Origin: an uncultured Collinsella sp.
GTDB lineage: Bacteria; Actinomycetota; Coriobacteriia; Coriobacteriales; Coriobacteriaceae
Assembly: GCA_959020715.1 (NCBI GenBank)
Contig: CAUESV010000004.1
Coordinates: forward strand, 62,001-126,000
Length of the DNA stretch: 64,000 nucleotides
Reading direction: 5' to 3'
The translations under genes and the position numbers were made by a program. The first letter of the stretch is position 1. Each line of letters starts with the position of its first letter. Positions 17,016 to 26,600 of this stretch are shown one piece after another. The notes beneath the pieces are model-generated. The model was not told the origin of the DNA and ran no database searches. It worked only from the letters and a program-made list of their open reading frames with translations.

Positions 17016-18053
17016 ATGGACCTGCCGATCGTCTTGTCCCATAAGACTGCCTGGCTGTACCACAACGTGGCGCGCCCGTCCGAGCCGCTCTCGCGAGCAA
17101 GCAGCCTATACGATGAGGACTCGCTTGCTAGCGAGGCGGAGCCGACTGCGAGCCTGCCCAAATTGGGACTCGATGCCAAGGGACTGAGGGCTTCAACGGC
17201 AGTTGGGATCGTTGCCGACTATCTGGTTTCGCTTGGTATTCCACGAGAAGAGCTCGATCATATCGACACGCTCGTCAACTTCGATTTTGAGCGCTCGACG
17301 CCGGCTGGATTTAGGTGCCATGTGTTTGGAGCGCCGGTACCTCCAGGCCATCTTATCGAGGTGGCAGAGGGCCTTCTGGTGGTTGATGAGGCCATGTGCT
17401 TTGTCCAGGCGGGTTCGTGGATGAGCGAACCCGAGCAGCTGGAATATGGCTACGAAATCTGTGCCCGATACCATTTGAATCATCTGTCGACAGACGATTA
17501 TGTCGAGATGAGGCAGAGATATACCGTTGCCGACATGATTGCCTATTGCAATGAGAACCGATCTCGTCAGGGGGCTATACGCGCGGCCGCCGTGCTCAGG
17601 CGCGTGTACGATGGCGCGCGGTCGCCCATGGAGACGGCCACCGCAATCATGGTCGTAGCAAAACGTTCTCAGGGCGGGCTAGGATACGTCAAGGTTGAGC
17701 TCAACCATCGGGTCGATGTTCCCAACGAGTTCAAGTATCTCGCAAAGGCCGGGTATTTCGAGATCGACGTATATGCGCCTGCGAGCGGTACGGGAATTGA
17801 ATACAACGGCTCGGACCATCTTGATAAACAGCGCAGCGCGTCGGATGCGGAGCGTATGACCGTACTGAGCGCGCTGGGCTTTAGGATGATCGTCCTCACC
17901 GGGACTCAGTTTGCCCATCAGCTGCAATTGCACCGGGCGATGAACGCCATTGCGCTCGCTATGGGCCTCAAGTGCGACCGAAGCGAAGCGTTCCAAAAGC
18001 GGCAGAACGACCTGCGAGAATTCGTGATTCGGCACTGGGACGGCGTCCTTTAG
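17016..18053 (+). CDS. Orphan protein with a Vsr/DUF559-like nuclease-fold C-terminus
   Basis: 345 aa. The N-terminal two thirds show no domain that I recognise. Residues about 245-315 have the spacing of a PD-(D/E)XK nuclease of the Vsr/DUF559 type: FEIDVY (249-251), GIEYNGSDHLDK (about 260-271), then SDAERMTVLSALGFRMIVLT, with Glu, Asp and Arg at the positions expected for the catalytic/structural core. ATG 17016 follows TGGAGGGCTC. The gene stands alone and is bracketed by two same-orientation copies of repeat F1. It could be a DNA-binding or nuclease partner of the repeat, part of a defence locus, or a degenerate regulator; none is proven. Confidence 0.6.
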   Translation: MDLPIVLSHKTAWLYHNVARPSEPLSRASSLYDEDSLASEAEPTASLPKLGLDAKGLRASTAVGIVADYLVSLGIPREELDHIDTLVNFDFERSTPAGFRCHVFGAPVPPGHLIEVAEGLLVVDEAMCFVQAGSWMSEPEQLEYGYEICARYHLNHLSTDDYVEMRQRYTVADMIAYCNENRSRQGAIRAAAVLRRVYDGARSPMETATAIMVVAKRSQGGLGYVKVELNHRVDVPNEFKYLAKAGYFEIDVYAPASGTGIEYNGSDHLDKQRSASDAERMTVLSALGFRMIVLTGTQFAHQLQLHRAMNAIALAMGLKCDRSEAFQKRQNDLREFVIRHWDGVL

Positions 18054-18090
18054 GGACGTTCCGGTCCTTCTGCGGGGTGCCGTGGGCAGG

Positions 18091-18157
18091 CAGACCATCA
18101 CAACATTCGACGTTTTTTGTCAAAATCGGGAAAAGTATCGAATGTTGTGATGGTCTG
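18091..18157 (+). repeat. Dispersed palindromic repeat F1, copy 2
   Basis: Arms CAGACCATCACAACATTCGA (18091-18110) and exact complement (18138-18157), 20 bp, same orientation as copy 1. The outer bases differ from copy 1 (CAGACC instead of AAACC) but both arms changed together, so pairing is preserved. Loop core CAAAATCG is conserved. Confidence 0.9.
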
Positions 18158-18286
18158 TGCTGAGGATGGGCTTGGAAAGTCCGTTTTGCTCGAAGCGACC
18201 TGTCCTGTCGTACGGGTGTCGGCGTGATTCTCTCGTGGGGTATTATGTTTTCCGAAGAATAAAACGCCGCGTGAGGGGAGGGCTGC

Positions 18287-19342
18287 GTGGACGGGCACGT
18301 GCAACATGACGGCTTTGGCCGCGATATTAACTACCTGCGCATTGCCGTTACCGACAAGTGCAATTTCCGCTGCATTTACTGCATGCCGGCCGATGGCGTG
18401 GCGCCCCGCGCGCACGACGAGCTGCTCAGCGCCGAGGAAATCGCCCGCTTTGTGCGCCTGGTGGCGGGGGAGGGCATTCGCCGCGTGCGTCTGACGGGTG
18501 GCGAGCCGCTGGTCAGCCGCCGTATCATCCCGCTCATCCGCGATATCCGCGCGATCCCGCAGATCGAGGATATCTCGCTTACCACCAACGGAGCCCTGCT
18601 GCCCAAGTTGGCACCGCAGCTCAAAGATGCCGGGCTTGACCGCGTCAACATTTCGCTCGACACACTCGATCCCTCGCTGTTTGGAAAGATCACGCGCCTG
18701 GGTCGGCTCGAGCAGACCATGGCTGGCATCGACGCGGCGCTGGCTTGGGGCTTTGAGCCCGTTAAGGTCAACTGTGTTGTGGTGCGCCGGCTCAACCAGG
18801 ATGTGGCAGCCCTCGCGCGCCTGACCGTCGACCGCCCCATCCACCTGCGCTTTATCGAATACATGCCTATCGGCGACGAACACACGAGCTCGCATTGCGC
18901 CGTGGACCCGCATGCGCCCACGCTCAATCCCGAGCTGTGGGACGCGAGTGACACCGTGCCGAGTGACGAGCTGCGGGCTCGCATCAATGCCGGGGCCGCC
19001 GCAGTGGGTCTGGGCGAGCTCGAGCCGCTCGACATCAACGACGCTCCTGCCGGCGCGGGCCCTGCGCGCTATTGGCACTTTCCGGGCGCGGCGGGAACGG
19101 TCGGCTTTATCAGCGCCATGTCCAATCATTTTTGCGCGAATTGCAACCGTCTGCGCCTGACGGCCGACGGTAACGTGCGCCCGTGCCTGTTCAGCGATGC
19201 CGAGTATTCGGTGCGCGACGCCCTGCGCCGTGGTGATGATATGCAGGTACTTTCGATTTGGCGCGATGCCGTGGCCCACAAACCGCAGGAACACGCGATA
19301 ATTGAGGGCACGCAACGATTTATGTCCCAAATCGGAGGATGA
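18287..19342 (+). CDS. moaA: GTP 3',8-cyclase (molybdenum cofactor biosynthesis, radical SAM)
   Basis: 351 aa. Radical SAM cluster Cys25-x3-Cys29-x2-Cys32 (KCNFRCIYC), LTGGEPL motif, and the second C-terminal cluster FCANC (283, 286) with a third cysteine in VRPC (about 300), plus the conserved C-terminal Gly-Gly (SQIGG). It converts GTP to 3',8-cyclo-7,8-dihydro-GTP with MoaC. GTG start at 18287 after GAGGGGAGGGCTGC. Directly followed by the moaC-mobB fusion, 4 bp apart. I looked for a Moco riboswitch in the 125-bp leader and saw none. Confidence 0.95.
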   Translation: MDGHVQHDGFGRDINYLRIAVTDKCNFRCIYCMPADGVAPRAHDELLSAEEIARFVRLVAGEGIRRVRLTGGEPLVSRRIIPLIRDIRAIPQIEDISLTTNGALLPKLAPQLKDAGLDRVNISLDTLDPSLFGKITRLGRLEQTMAGIDAALAWGFEPVKVNCVVVRRLNQDVAALARLTVDRPIHLRFIEYMPIGDEHTSSHCAVDPHAPTLNPELWDASDTVPSDELRARINAGAAAVGLGELEPLDINDAPAGAGPARYWHFPGAAGTVGFISAMSNHFCANCNRLRLTADGNVRPCLFSDAEYSVRDALRRGDDMQVLSIWRDAVAHKPQEHAIIEGTQRFMSQIGG

Positions 19343-19346
19343 TCAT

Positions 19347-20657
19347 ATGGCCAAGAGCAGGTACGCCGATGCCACCAAGGCCGCTCGCAGGGCCGCGATG
19401 TCTGCCCATAAAGCTTCAGCCGCGGCGAATGCTGGCGATGCCGACGCGTCCGCGCAGCCGACTGTCAGCGCTGCTACCGACACCGCCCGCGACGCCCGTC
19501 GCGACGAGCTGACGCACGTGGACGCCAAGGGCGAGGTGCGCATGGTCGACGTGTCCGATAAGGCCGAGACCCATCGCATTGCCATCGCCGAGGGCACCAT
19601 CCTCATGCATCCCGAGACGCAGGCCATGGTGCTGCAGGACCGCGCCAAAAAGGGCGACGTTCTTGCCTGCGCGCGCGTGGCGGGCATCATGGCCATCAAG
19701 CGCACGAGCGACATCATCCCCATGTGCCATCCGCTGCTCATTACCAAGAGCAAGTGCGACATTGCGCCCATCGCTGCGGCGGGGACGCCGGCCGAGGACG
19801 TGCCCGAGGGCTGGGCGCCGGCGCGCGTGGACGGGCAGGTTGGCTTTCACGTACTGGTTACAGCTGGTGTGACGGGCAAGACCGGCATCGAGATGGAGGC
19901 CCTGACCGGCGCGAGTGCCGCGTGCCTCACGATCTACGACATGTGCAAGGCGGTCGACCGCGGCATGGAGATCGTCGACGTGCGCCTGCTGCACAAGGAA
20001 GGTGGCCGCTCGGGTGTGTGGGATCGTGCAGAGCGTCAGGCCGCTGCTGTTGAGGCTGTGGCCGCTGACGGTGCCGCACCCGCAAGCGCGCCTGTCGCCG
20101 TCGCGTCCGCAGCTCCGGCCCCGGCCGTCCCCGCGATCGCGTTTATCGGCTACCAAAACTCGGGCAAGACCACGCTCGTCGAGAAGGTTATCGCCGAGCT
20201 CACCCGCCGCGGCCTGCGCGTGGGTTCGCTCAAGCATCACGGGCATCACGGCTTTGATATCGACGTGCCCGCTAAGGACACCTGGCGCCATCACCAGGCC
20301 GGATCCAAGCACGTGGGACTCATCTGCGCCACGCGCTGGGCGGAGTACGCCGACACGCGCGAGGAGGACGAGATGCCCGCGCGCGAGCTGCTGTCGCGCT
20401 ACAACGATGTCGACGTGGTGATCATTGAGGGCTACAAGACCGAGGGCTTCGACAACATCGTGGTCGCGCGCTCCGGTGTCGACCGTCTGCGCGGCAAGAG
20501 CTCACTCGACCTGGTCGATGGCCACACGCTGGCCCTTGCCTGCAATGAGGCCCTTGCACGCCAGGCCTTCGATGCCGGCTTCGCGACCCGAGCCATCAAC
20601 ATCAACGACGCCCGAGCCATCTGCGATCTGATTCAAGATCATCTCGGTAGATCTTAG
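19347..20657 (+). CDS. MoaC-MobB fusion protein (molybdenum cofactor biosynthesis)
   Basis: 436 aa. After a 50-aa Ala-rich lead, residues about 55-225 are MoaC (cyclic pyranopterin monophosphate synthase: VDVSDKAETHRIAIAEG, MCHPLL, GKTGIEMEALTGASAACLTIYDMCKA, KEGGRSG). An Ala/Pro linker (about 235-265) leads to MobB (about 268-436) with P-loop GYQNSGKTTL and SLKHHGHHGFDID. MobB binds GTP and supports guanine dinucleotide attachment. ATG at 19347 after CGGAGGATGATCAT. The fusion combines an early and a late step of the pathway in one polypeptide. Confidence 0.93.
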   Translation: MAKSRYADATKAARRAAMSAHKASAAANAGDADASAQPTVSAATDTARDARRDELTHVDAKGEVRMVDVSDKAETHRIAIAEGTILMHPETQAMVLQDRAKKGDVLACARVAGIMAIKRTSDIIPMCHPLLITKSKCDIAPIAAAGTPAEDVPEGWAPARVDGQVGFHVLVTAGVTGKTGIEMEALTGASAACLTIYDMCKAVDRGMEIVDVRLLHKEGGRSGVWDRAERQAAAVEAVAADGAAPASAPVAVASAAPAPAVPAIAFIGYQNSGKTTLVEKVIAELTRRGLRVGSLKHHGHHGFDIDVPAKDTWRHHQAGSKHVGLICATRWAEYADTREEDEMPARELLSRYNDVDVVIIEGYKTEGFDNIVVARSGVDRLRGKSSLDLVDGHTLALACNEALARQAFDAGFATRAININDARAICDLIQDHLGRS

Positions 20658-20809
20658 GGACATGCCTTACAATCTACCAAGTAGTTCATGACGGGCGAAA
20701 AACGGAGAAAAGGGGCTCGATGCGTCCTTAATGTTTCATGCGGATAGATTGATTTGACAGACGGTGGCGAATGCTCGCCGTCCGCATTCGTATGAAACAA
20801 GGAGTCTCC

Positions 20810-22090
20810 ATGCTCGTCTCTCTTTTCTCAAAGCCTCAATCATCGCTTTCCGTGCAGGCCAAGCGCCTGGTGGCGATGCGCTTTCTCATCTACACCGGCT
20901 TCCAGACCAGTTATTTTATCGGCGTCATCGGAACGCTCACCTATGCAGACGATGCCTCAGTCGTGGCGACATCGCTGGCCGTCCTGTTTATGAATGTATT
21001 TGTGATCCTGGGATCCTTTGCGGGTGGCGCGGCGCTCGATGCCTGGGGCCCGCGACGCCATTTCTTGCTGAGCATCGTCGGCGCGCTTGCAACCGGCACG
21101 GCAATCATTGCCTTTGGTGGTGCGACCGGCATTGTCCTGCTCGGCGCGGTGCTCTTAGGCTTTACGATGGGATTTGCCCAACCCATCGCCACATCTTATC
21201 CGGCCTACCTCACCGACGACCCCGCCGAACTCAAAGACATCAATTCCGCCATCGCCATGTTCTCAAATGTGAGCATTATCGTCGGACCCACGCTGGGCGG
21301 CTTTGTCGCGGCGGCTGCGTCGTCGCGCGCGGTGTTCGTGCTCATGATGCTCTTTACCGTGCTGGCGCTCGTCGCCGGTTGGGGCTTTAGGCCGCAGACC
21401 AGCCATGTCGCCGGGCATGCGGATGCCGATTCGGCAGAGGAAGGGGAGCGTGCGGGACAAAGCTCCAACCCCAGCACGTCCGCCCGCGCCACCTTCGCAG
21501 CCAGCATCAAGACAGTCTTCACCAACAGCGTCCTCGCCCTGCTGTTCTGCATTATCTTTCTTTCGAACTTTGGCTACGGAGCCTTCGATCCGCTGGAGTC
21601 GTTCTTCTACCGCGATGTCCTGCACGTCGGCGTTGAATGGATGGGTTGGCTCTCGTCTGCCTCGGGCGTGGGCGCGGTGCTGGGTGCTGTGCTCGCGCTC
21701 CGCTTGCCGCCGCACCTGGTCAACCTCAAAACGCTGCTCGTGGCGCTCATGTCCGTGGGCCTGGGAAGTTTGCTCTATGTGGGAACGCCGCACGTGGGCG
21801 TAGCCCTCGTCGGCCAGATCGCCCTGGGCATAGCTTGGGGCGTCGTCAACCCGCTCCACAACACCATTGTGCAAACGACGGCTCCGCTCGAGCAGCTCGG
21901 TCGCGTCAATTCGGTCATGGGCTTTGGCAATATGTTCGCTGGCGTGGCCCCTCTGGCGGTTGCACCGTGGCTGGCGGCAACATTTGGCGTACAACGGACA
22001 CTCGTGGGGGCGGGCATGGTCGTGACGGCGGTCCCTGCGGCGTTGCTGCTGTTTGGACGCAATCACTTGGAACGTGCCGTAAAGCAGTAA
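20810..22090 (+). CDS. Major facilitator superfamily transporter
   Basis: 426 aa with about twelve hydrophobic segments, a central charged loop (about 215-245, HADADSAEEGERAGQ) and the loop 2-3 signature GGAALDAWGPRRHF. ATG 20810 after AAGGAGTCTCC. The layout resembles drug-efflux or macrolide-type MFS carriers. Substrate unknown. It stands alone, ending 2 bp before repeat F1 copy 3. Confidence 0.85.
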   Translation: MLVSLFSKPQSSLSVQAKRLVAMRFLIYTGFQTSYFIGVIGTLTYADDASVVATSLAVLFMNVFVILGSFAGGAALDAWGPRRHFLLSIVGALATGTAIIAFGGATGIVLLGAVLLGFTMGFAQPIATSYPAYLTDDPAELKDINSAIAMFSNVSIIVGPTLGGFVAAAASSRAVFVLMMLFTVLALVAGWGFRPQTSHVAGHADADSAEEGERAGQSSNPSTSARATFAASIKTVFTNSVLALLFCIIFLSNFGYGAFDPLESFFYRDVLHVGVEWMGWLSSASGVGAVLGAVLALRLPPHLVNLKTLLVALMSVGLGSLLYVGTPHVGVALVGQIALGIAWGVVNPLHNTIVQTTAPLEQLGRVNSVMGFGNMFAGVAPLAVAPWLAATFGVQRTLVGAGMVVTAVPAALLLFGRNHLERAVKQ

Positions 22091-22091
22091 G

Positions 22092-22156
22092 AAACCATCA
22101 CAACATTCGGTAAAAAACGCGATTTTGCCGAAAAACGTCGAATGTTGTGATGGTTT
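22092..22156 (-). repeat. Dispersed palindromic repeat F1, copy 3 (inverted orientation)
   Basis: Arms AAACCATCACAACATTCG (22092-22109) and complement (22139-22156), 18 bp. The loop read on the minus strand carries the same GGCAAAATCG core, so this copy is reversed relative to copies 1 and 2. It lies 2 bp after the MFS stop and 18 bp before an F2 hairpin. Confidence 0.88.
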
Positions 22157-22174
22157 GGCCCGCAAATGTCACTT

Positions 22175-22211
22175 CCACCACAAAGGGGCCAGGCACCTTT
22201 GTGGTGGTTTT
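22175..22211 (+). repeat. Short hairpin repeat F2, copy A (terminator-like)
   Basis: CCACCACAAAGG (22175-22186), loop GGCCAGGCA, CCTTTGTGGTGG (22196-22207) followed by TTTTT. Same family as 23136-23170 and 33070-33106; here it can act as the terminator of the MFS gene. Confidence 0.8.
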
Positions 22212-22301
22212 TGCTTTGGCAGGCCGCGCCTGCGCCTTGGTATACCATGTACGCCGTTTGCGAATACACCCCACACCGCCGCACAACCCAGAAAGGCCCC
22301 C

Positions 22302-23123
22302 ATGGGCGCCACCTTCAGCCATATCAAAGCCGTGTTCTGCGATATCGACGGCACGCTGCTCACGAGCCAGCACACGGTGTCACCGCGCACCGTGGCGGCG
22401 ATTCGCGCCCTGCGCGAGCGCGGCGTGCTCTTTGGCCTGTGCACCGGGCGCGACGCCCACGCGACCGAGGCCATGTACGGGCTCTGGGGCATCGAAGGCC
22501 TGGTGGACGTGATGGTGGGCTGCGGTGGCGCCGAGGTCATCGACCGCGCGCACGACATCAACGAGCTGAGCTATCCGCTGCCGGGCGAGACCATCGCGCG
22601 CATCTGCAAGCACATGGCGGACCTTCCGGCAACGCCCGTCTGCCCCCGAGACGGCGTGTTCTACGTACCCGAGAGCAACGCGTGCGTCGAGCACCTGTCG
22701 CGCGTCGACGGTGTGCCCTACCAGGTGGTCGATTTTGCCGAGTTCTTGCGCGGGCCGCAGCCCAAGGTGATGTTTACCATGGCACCCGAGGTAATGCCGC
22801 GGGTGATTGAGCGGGCGTCGACGTTTGCCGATGACACTGTTAAGGCGGCAGCTCTGCAAACCACGCAGCGGCTCTACGAATTCATGGATCCGCGCGTGTC
22901 CAAGACTCGCGGCCTTGTGCGCGTGGCGGAGCTCAACGACATGGAGCTCCAGAACATCTGCGTGTTTGGCGATGCCGATAACGACACCTGCATGGTGGCC
23001 GACGCCGGCGTGGGCGTTGCCATGGCAAACGGCAGCGCCGCCACCCGCGCCGCCGCCGATTTTGTAACCGCCAGCAACGACAATGACGGCATTGCGGTCT
23101 TTATCGAGGAACATCTTCTGTAG
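22302..23123 (+). CDS. HAD-superfamily (Cof-type) sugar-phosphatase-like hydrolase
   Basis: 273 aa. HAD motif I is DIDGTLL (Asp nucleophile near residue 13) and motif IV is GDADND near residue 229. The cap is of the Cof/IIB type. Motif III would normally contain a Lys in the segment before motif IV (KTRGLVRVAEL). Expected role is dephosphorylation of small phosphorylated metabolites. ATG 22302 after GAAAGGCCCCC. Confidence 0.88.
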   Translation: MGATFSHIKAVFCDIDGTLLTSQHTVSPRTVAAIRALRERGVLFGLCTGRDAHATEAMYGLWGIEGLVDVMVGCGGAEVIDRAHDINELSYPLPGETIARICKHMADLPATPVCPRDGVFYVPESNACVEHLSRVDGVPYQVVDFAEFLRGPQPKVMFTMAPEVMPRVIERASTFADDTVKAAALQTTQRLYEFMDPRVSKTRGLVRVAELNDMELQNICVFGDADNDTCMVADAGVGVAMANGSAATRAAADFVTASNDNDGIAVFIEEHLL

Positions 23124-23135
23124 CGCCGGGGGAGA

Positions 23136-23170
23136 GCCACCGCAAAGGGGACAGGCGCCTTTGCGGTGGC
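23136..23170 (+). repeat. Short hairpin repeat F2, copy B
   Basis: GCCACCGCAAAGG (23136-23148), loop GGACAGGCG, CCTTTGCGGTGGC (23158-23170). The arm bases differ from copy A in both arms (ACCACAAAG to ACCGCAAAG), so pairing is kept. No T-run follows. Confidence 0.78.
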
Positions 23171-23627
23171 CTCAGGCGATTTGGGCGAATTGATGCCTAA
23201 AATCTGCGCGAAAATTCAAATTTAGTTGTCTGAACATTACGCTTCTAACCACCGATGGGTTAAAGATATTCTCATCAGTTTGGTAGGGTATTCCTCCCGG
23301 TTGATGACCTACCGCTCACTGTCGTTATTCGACCGTTCACAGGATGTTTGCTCTTGAGCAAAAGGTTGTGCAAATAAATAAAATGCTATTAAAAAACTGA
23401 TAACTAACTTAATTACCAGTAGAAACAGATGTTTTATAGCGAATAAACGAAGGCAAATCTAAACAATTGTCAAGAGAATTAAGAACTTGCACAAAAATGT
23501 CGGTTTTGCTGCTCAGATGTTTAAACAATCGTTATAATTGCATCACTTAGCGAGCGCAATTACAGATTGCGCAGATACGTTTGATAGGGAAAGAGCAAGA
23601 TCGCGGTCTCTTGGGGAGGAGACATCG
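23171..23627 (+). promoter_or_regulatory. AT-rich leader of the pilus locus
   Basis: A 457-bp AT-rich gap without a credible gene. TATAAT at 23533-23538 is a good -10 box, giving a 5' leader of about 85 bases before the adhesin start at 23628; no clear -35 hexamer is seen at the right distance, so an activator may be needed. The rest shows no repeat or RNA motif that I can name. Confidence 0.5.
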
Positions 23628-26600
23628 ATGAAAGCGAATTCGGACAAATCTAAGCAGAGTAATAAAGCGACGCGCCGTGTACTGGCAGGCGTTTTGTGCG
23701 GAGCCTCCGTTTTGAGCCTGGTACTGTCGCTCGTCATGCCCCCGATCTCGCAGGCCATTGCCAACGATGCCCAGGCAGCTCCTACCGAGGAAACTGTGAT
23801 GGGGGGGGGTTCCTCAACTGAGTCTACTGATGTAGAAAACACCAACAACGGGGATACCGAAAACCAGAATAGTGACGAGACCGAGGGCGACGAAGCCGAC
23901 CCTTCAAATGATGTTGAGCAGGGTCAGCCTGAAGGTAAGCTGCAGGCCGAAGATGGCGAGTTGTCGGATGGCAATGCCGTAATGCTGGCTGCGGAAGGCG
24001 GGCAGACTAAAACGGCATCCACTGAAATACGAACAGCTGACGACTTGAAAAAACTGGCAAATGCAAGCGGTGTTGCTAGCTTCAAGCTTATGAATGATGT
24101 CGAGACCGGCGAGACAATCGCGCTTAACAAGGACGGCAGCAATATCACGCTGGATTTAAATGGCTGCAAAATTAAGTATACAAGTCAGAGCCAGCCCCTA
24201 TTCAACATAACCGGCGGCGCAACGTTGACTGTCAAGGACGGTCAGCAAGTTGCCGCGACAGAGACTACGACTTCTCAAACAAATAAATGCGGCAATCTCG
24301 CTTTAATGGAATACGATACTTCCAATGGCATTCCGACTGGCCTTACCTACTACGTAACCGAATCGGTCGCAAACGGAACCCGTACAACCGAGACTCTTAA
24401 GGCGTATAAGGCTCATGTCAAGGGTGCCATCGTGGCGTGCTCAGGCTCAAAGGACTTGAGGCTTATCGTAATCAATAGCGGTGGCCACCTCAATTTTGAG
24501 AGCGGCATGATTACGCAGGATAAAAACAACTGTGTCAAAAATTTGGTGTACGCAGCGGGCAGTTCGGCCATCAGCGTGGACGGCGGGTATGTCTGCGGCG
24601 GATATTGTCCGGAGGGCGCCGCTGGTGCGGGTATTTCTGTCGAGAACTCAACTCTTGACATCTCTGACGGCGTAATCGCTGGTAACTATGCCCCCAGTGG
24701 CGGCGGCGTTTATGCCCTGAATTCTACGGTAAACATGGTTGGCGGTATTATCTCCGGTAACGGTACAAATGATAATGAAGTCGGTTATGGCGCGGGAATT
24801 TGTGCTGAGGACTCTATGGTGACCATTACGAATGGTTACATTACTAACAACAAATATCAGTTCTATACCGATGAAGGACACAAAGGTAACGGTTGTCACG
24901 GTGGTGGCGGCATTGCTGCCTTTAGCCACAATCAGGGACAGAAAAAAGGCGGTCTGGTTATTAGCGGCGGCTACATCACGGGCAACTACTCTGCCGAGGC
25001 TGGCGGCGGCGTTTATGCTGGCGCTTGGAATAAACCTCTTTCCGGGTTTGCGTTTTATGGTGGAATCATCGCCAGCAATGTGGCGCAAAACTCAGAGGGT
25101 GGCGGCATCCGTATCGCTGCGCCTACAGTTGGCGAATTTAATGTGAGCGGCAAGAAAGCCTACATAACTAACAATACGACTAATACCACCAATGACTGGG
25201 GTGGCGGTGGCGTTTTTGTCCAGGGAGGCAACAGTGACGAGGGCGTTAATTCGGCGCGTCTCAAGATATATAACGCCCTGATTACCAAAAACTCGGCTAA
25301 GGGCTATGGTGGTGGCTTCGCAGCCTGCCCGAGCGGCAAGACGGCGATTACCGATGCCAAAGGTATTGCGATTTTCGGAAACACCGATGCAAACGGTGAG
25401 AATCTATCAGGTGGCACCAATGGTAAGAATGAAGACCAGCCTCCAAGTGTTGATGGCGGTGAGATTACCGATGACTTCAAGAGGCGTGGCCATGAGGACC
25501 TCTTCCTTATCCGCAAGTCGGATAACGCTGACTATATCGCAGCCGTAACGGGCCAGATGCTCGGCGGTGGTGCTGCAAATTGGTCGGGCACGATTGACGG
25601 TCAGCCTACGACCATCGGTAAGTATGACGGAGTCCAGGCCAAGTACATGATTGGCCTAAAGTCCGAACCGTTCGTTGAAGATCAAAATGAAGCTATAAGG
25701 CTGGCTACGTTATATATCACGGGCAACAGTTCCAACATCCACGGTGGTGGCATCATGACCAACGGCGACGTAATCGCTGGCTCCACTCAAGAAGTCAAGG
25801 TTTACCCCAAGATGAAGCTCAATGGCTCCAAGGTGCTTAAGGACGGCACGCTTAAAGGAAATGACTTCGATTTCCAGCTACTCAGACAGAACAAGATTAT
25901 TAACGAACAAGGCGGGATCTCATATACAGTTCCGAGCTTTGACTCCAATGGCAAACTTCAGCTCAATGGCTGCTCGGTGGTTGATACGGTGAAAAACGAT
26001 GGGGATGGAAATCTCACCTTTGATCTGGGTGAAGTTTATGCCGACGACGATCTTGTTTACTACTTGGTAGAGGTTCCGGGCACGGACAAGAACGTGACTT
26101 ACGACAAAACGATCTACAAAATTGATCCTGAGGTTGTGAGGGATGAGAAAAAGTCGCACAACGTGCTTGACATTAAATACACGTATTACAAAGTCGGGAG
26201 CGTTTCGGTAACAAAGGTAAAAAATGACGGCGCTGGCGCAAGAACGCCAGAAACAGAATCAGCAGCCACCGTAGCAGCTGAAGGCGAAAACGCTGTTATC
26301 GTTGCGCTTACCAGTGGTGCAACTTTCACTAACAAATACACTCCGTACACCTCCAAGGGCTCTTGGACTCCCAAGGTGACTAAGGTTGTTAAGGGTGGCG
26401 AGATGAAGGAGTTCACGCTCGAGCTTGCGGATAACGATAAGTTCGATAATGCCGAGACGGTTACGACTGACCCCAAGGGCGAGATTACCCCCACTGCCGA
26501 CGGTGACAAGTCCCAGACCCGGAGCTTCAAGCCGATCGAGTACGAACTCAATCAACTCGACAAGCTCGCGTCCGACTCCACGGGCCGTGGCGCTTCCAAG

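Noticed and set aside
18158..18286. Possible Moco riboswitch before moaA
   Set aside because: The 125-bp leader lacks the conserved stem arrangement that I would need to call it; no confident structure seen.
24690..25320. Repeated GGTGGCGGC-type stretches in the adhesin gene as a DNA repeat array or CRISPR
   Set aside because: They encode the periodic Gly-rich turns of a beta-helix protein, are irregular in sequence and spacing, and have no spacer structure.
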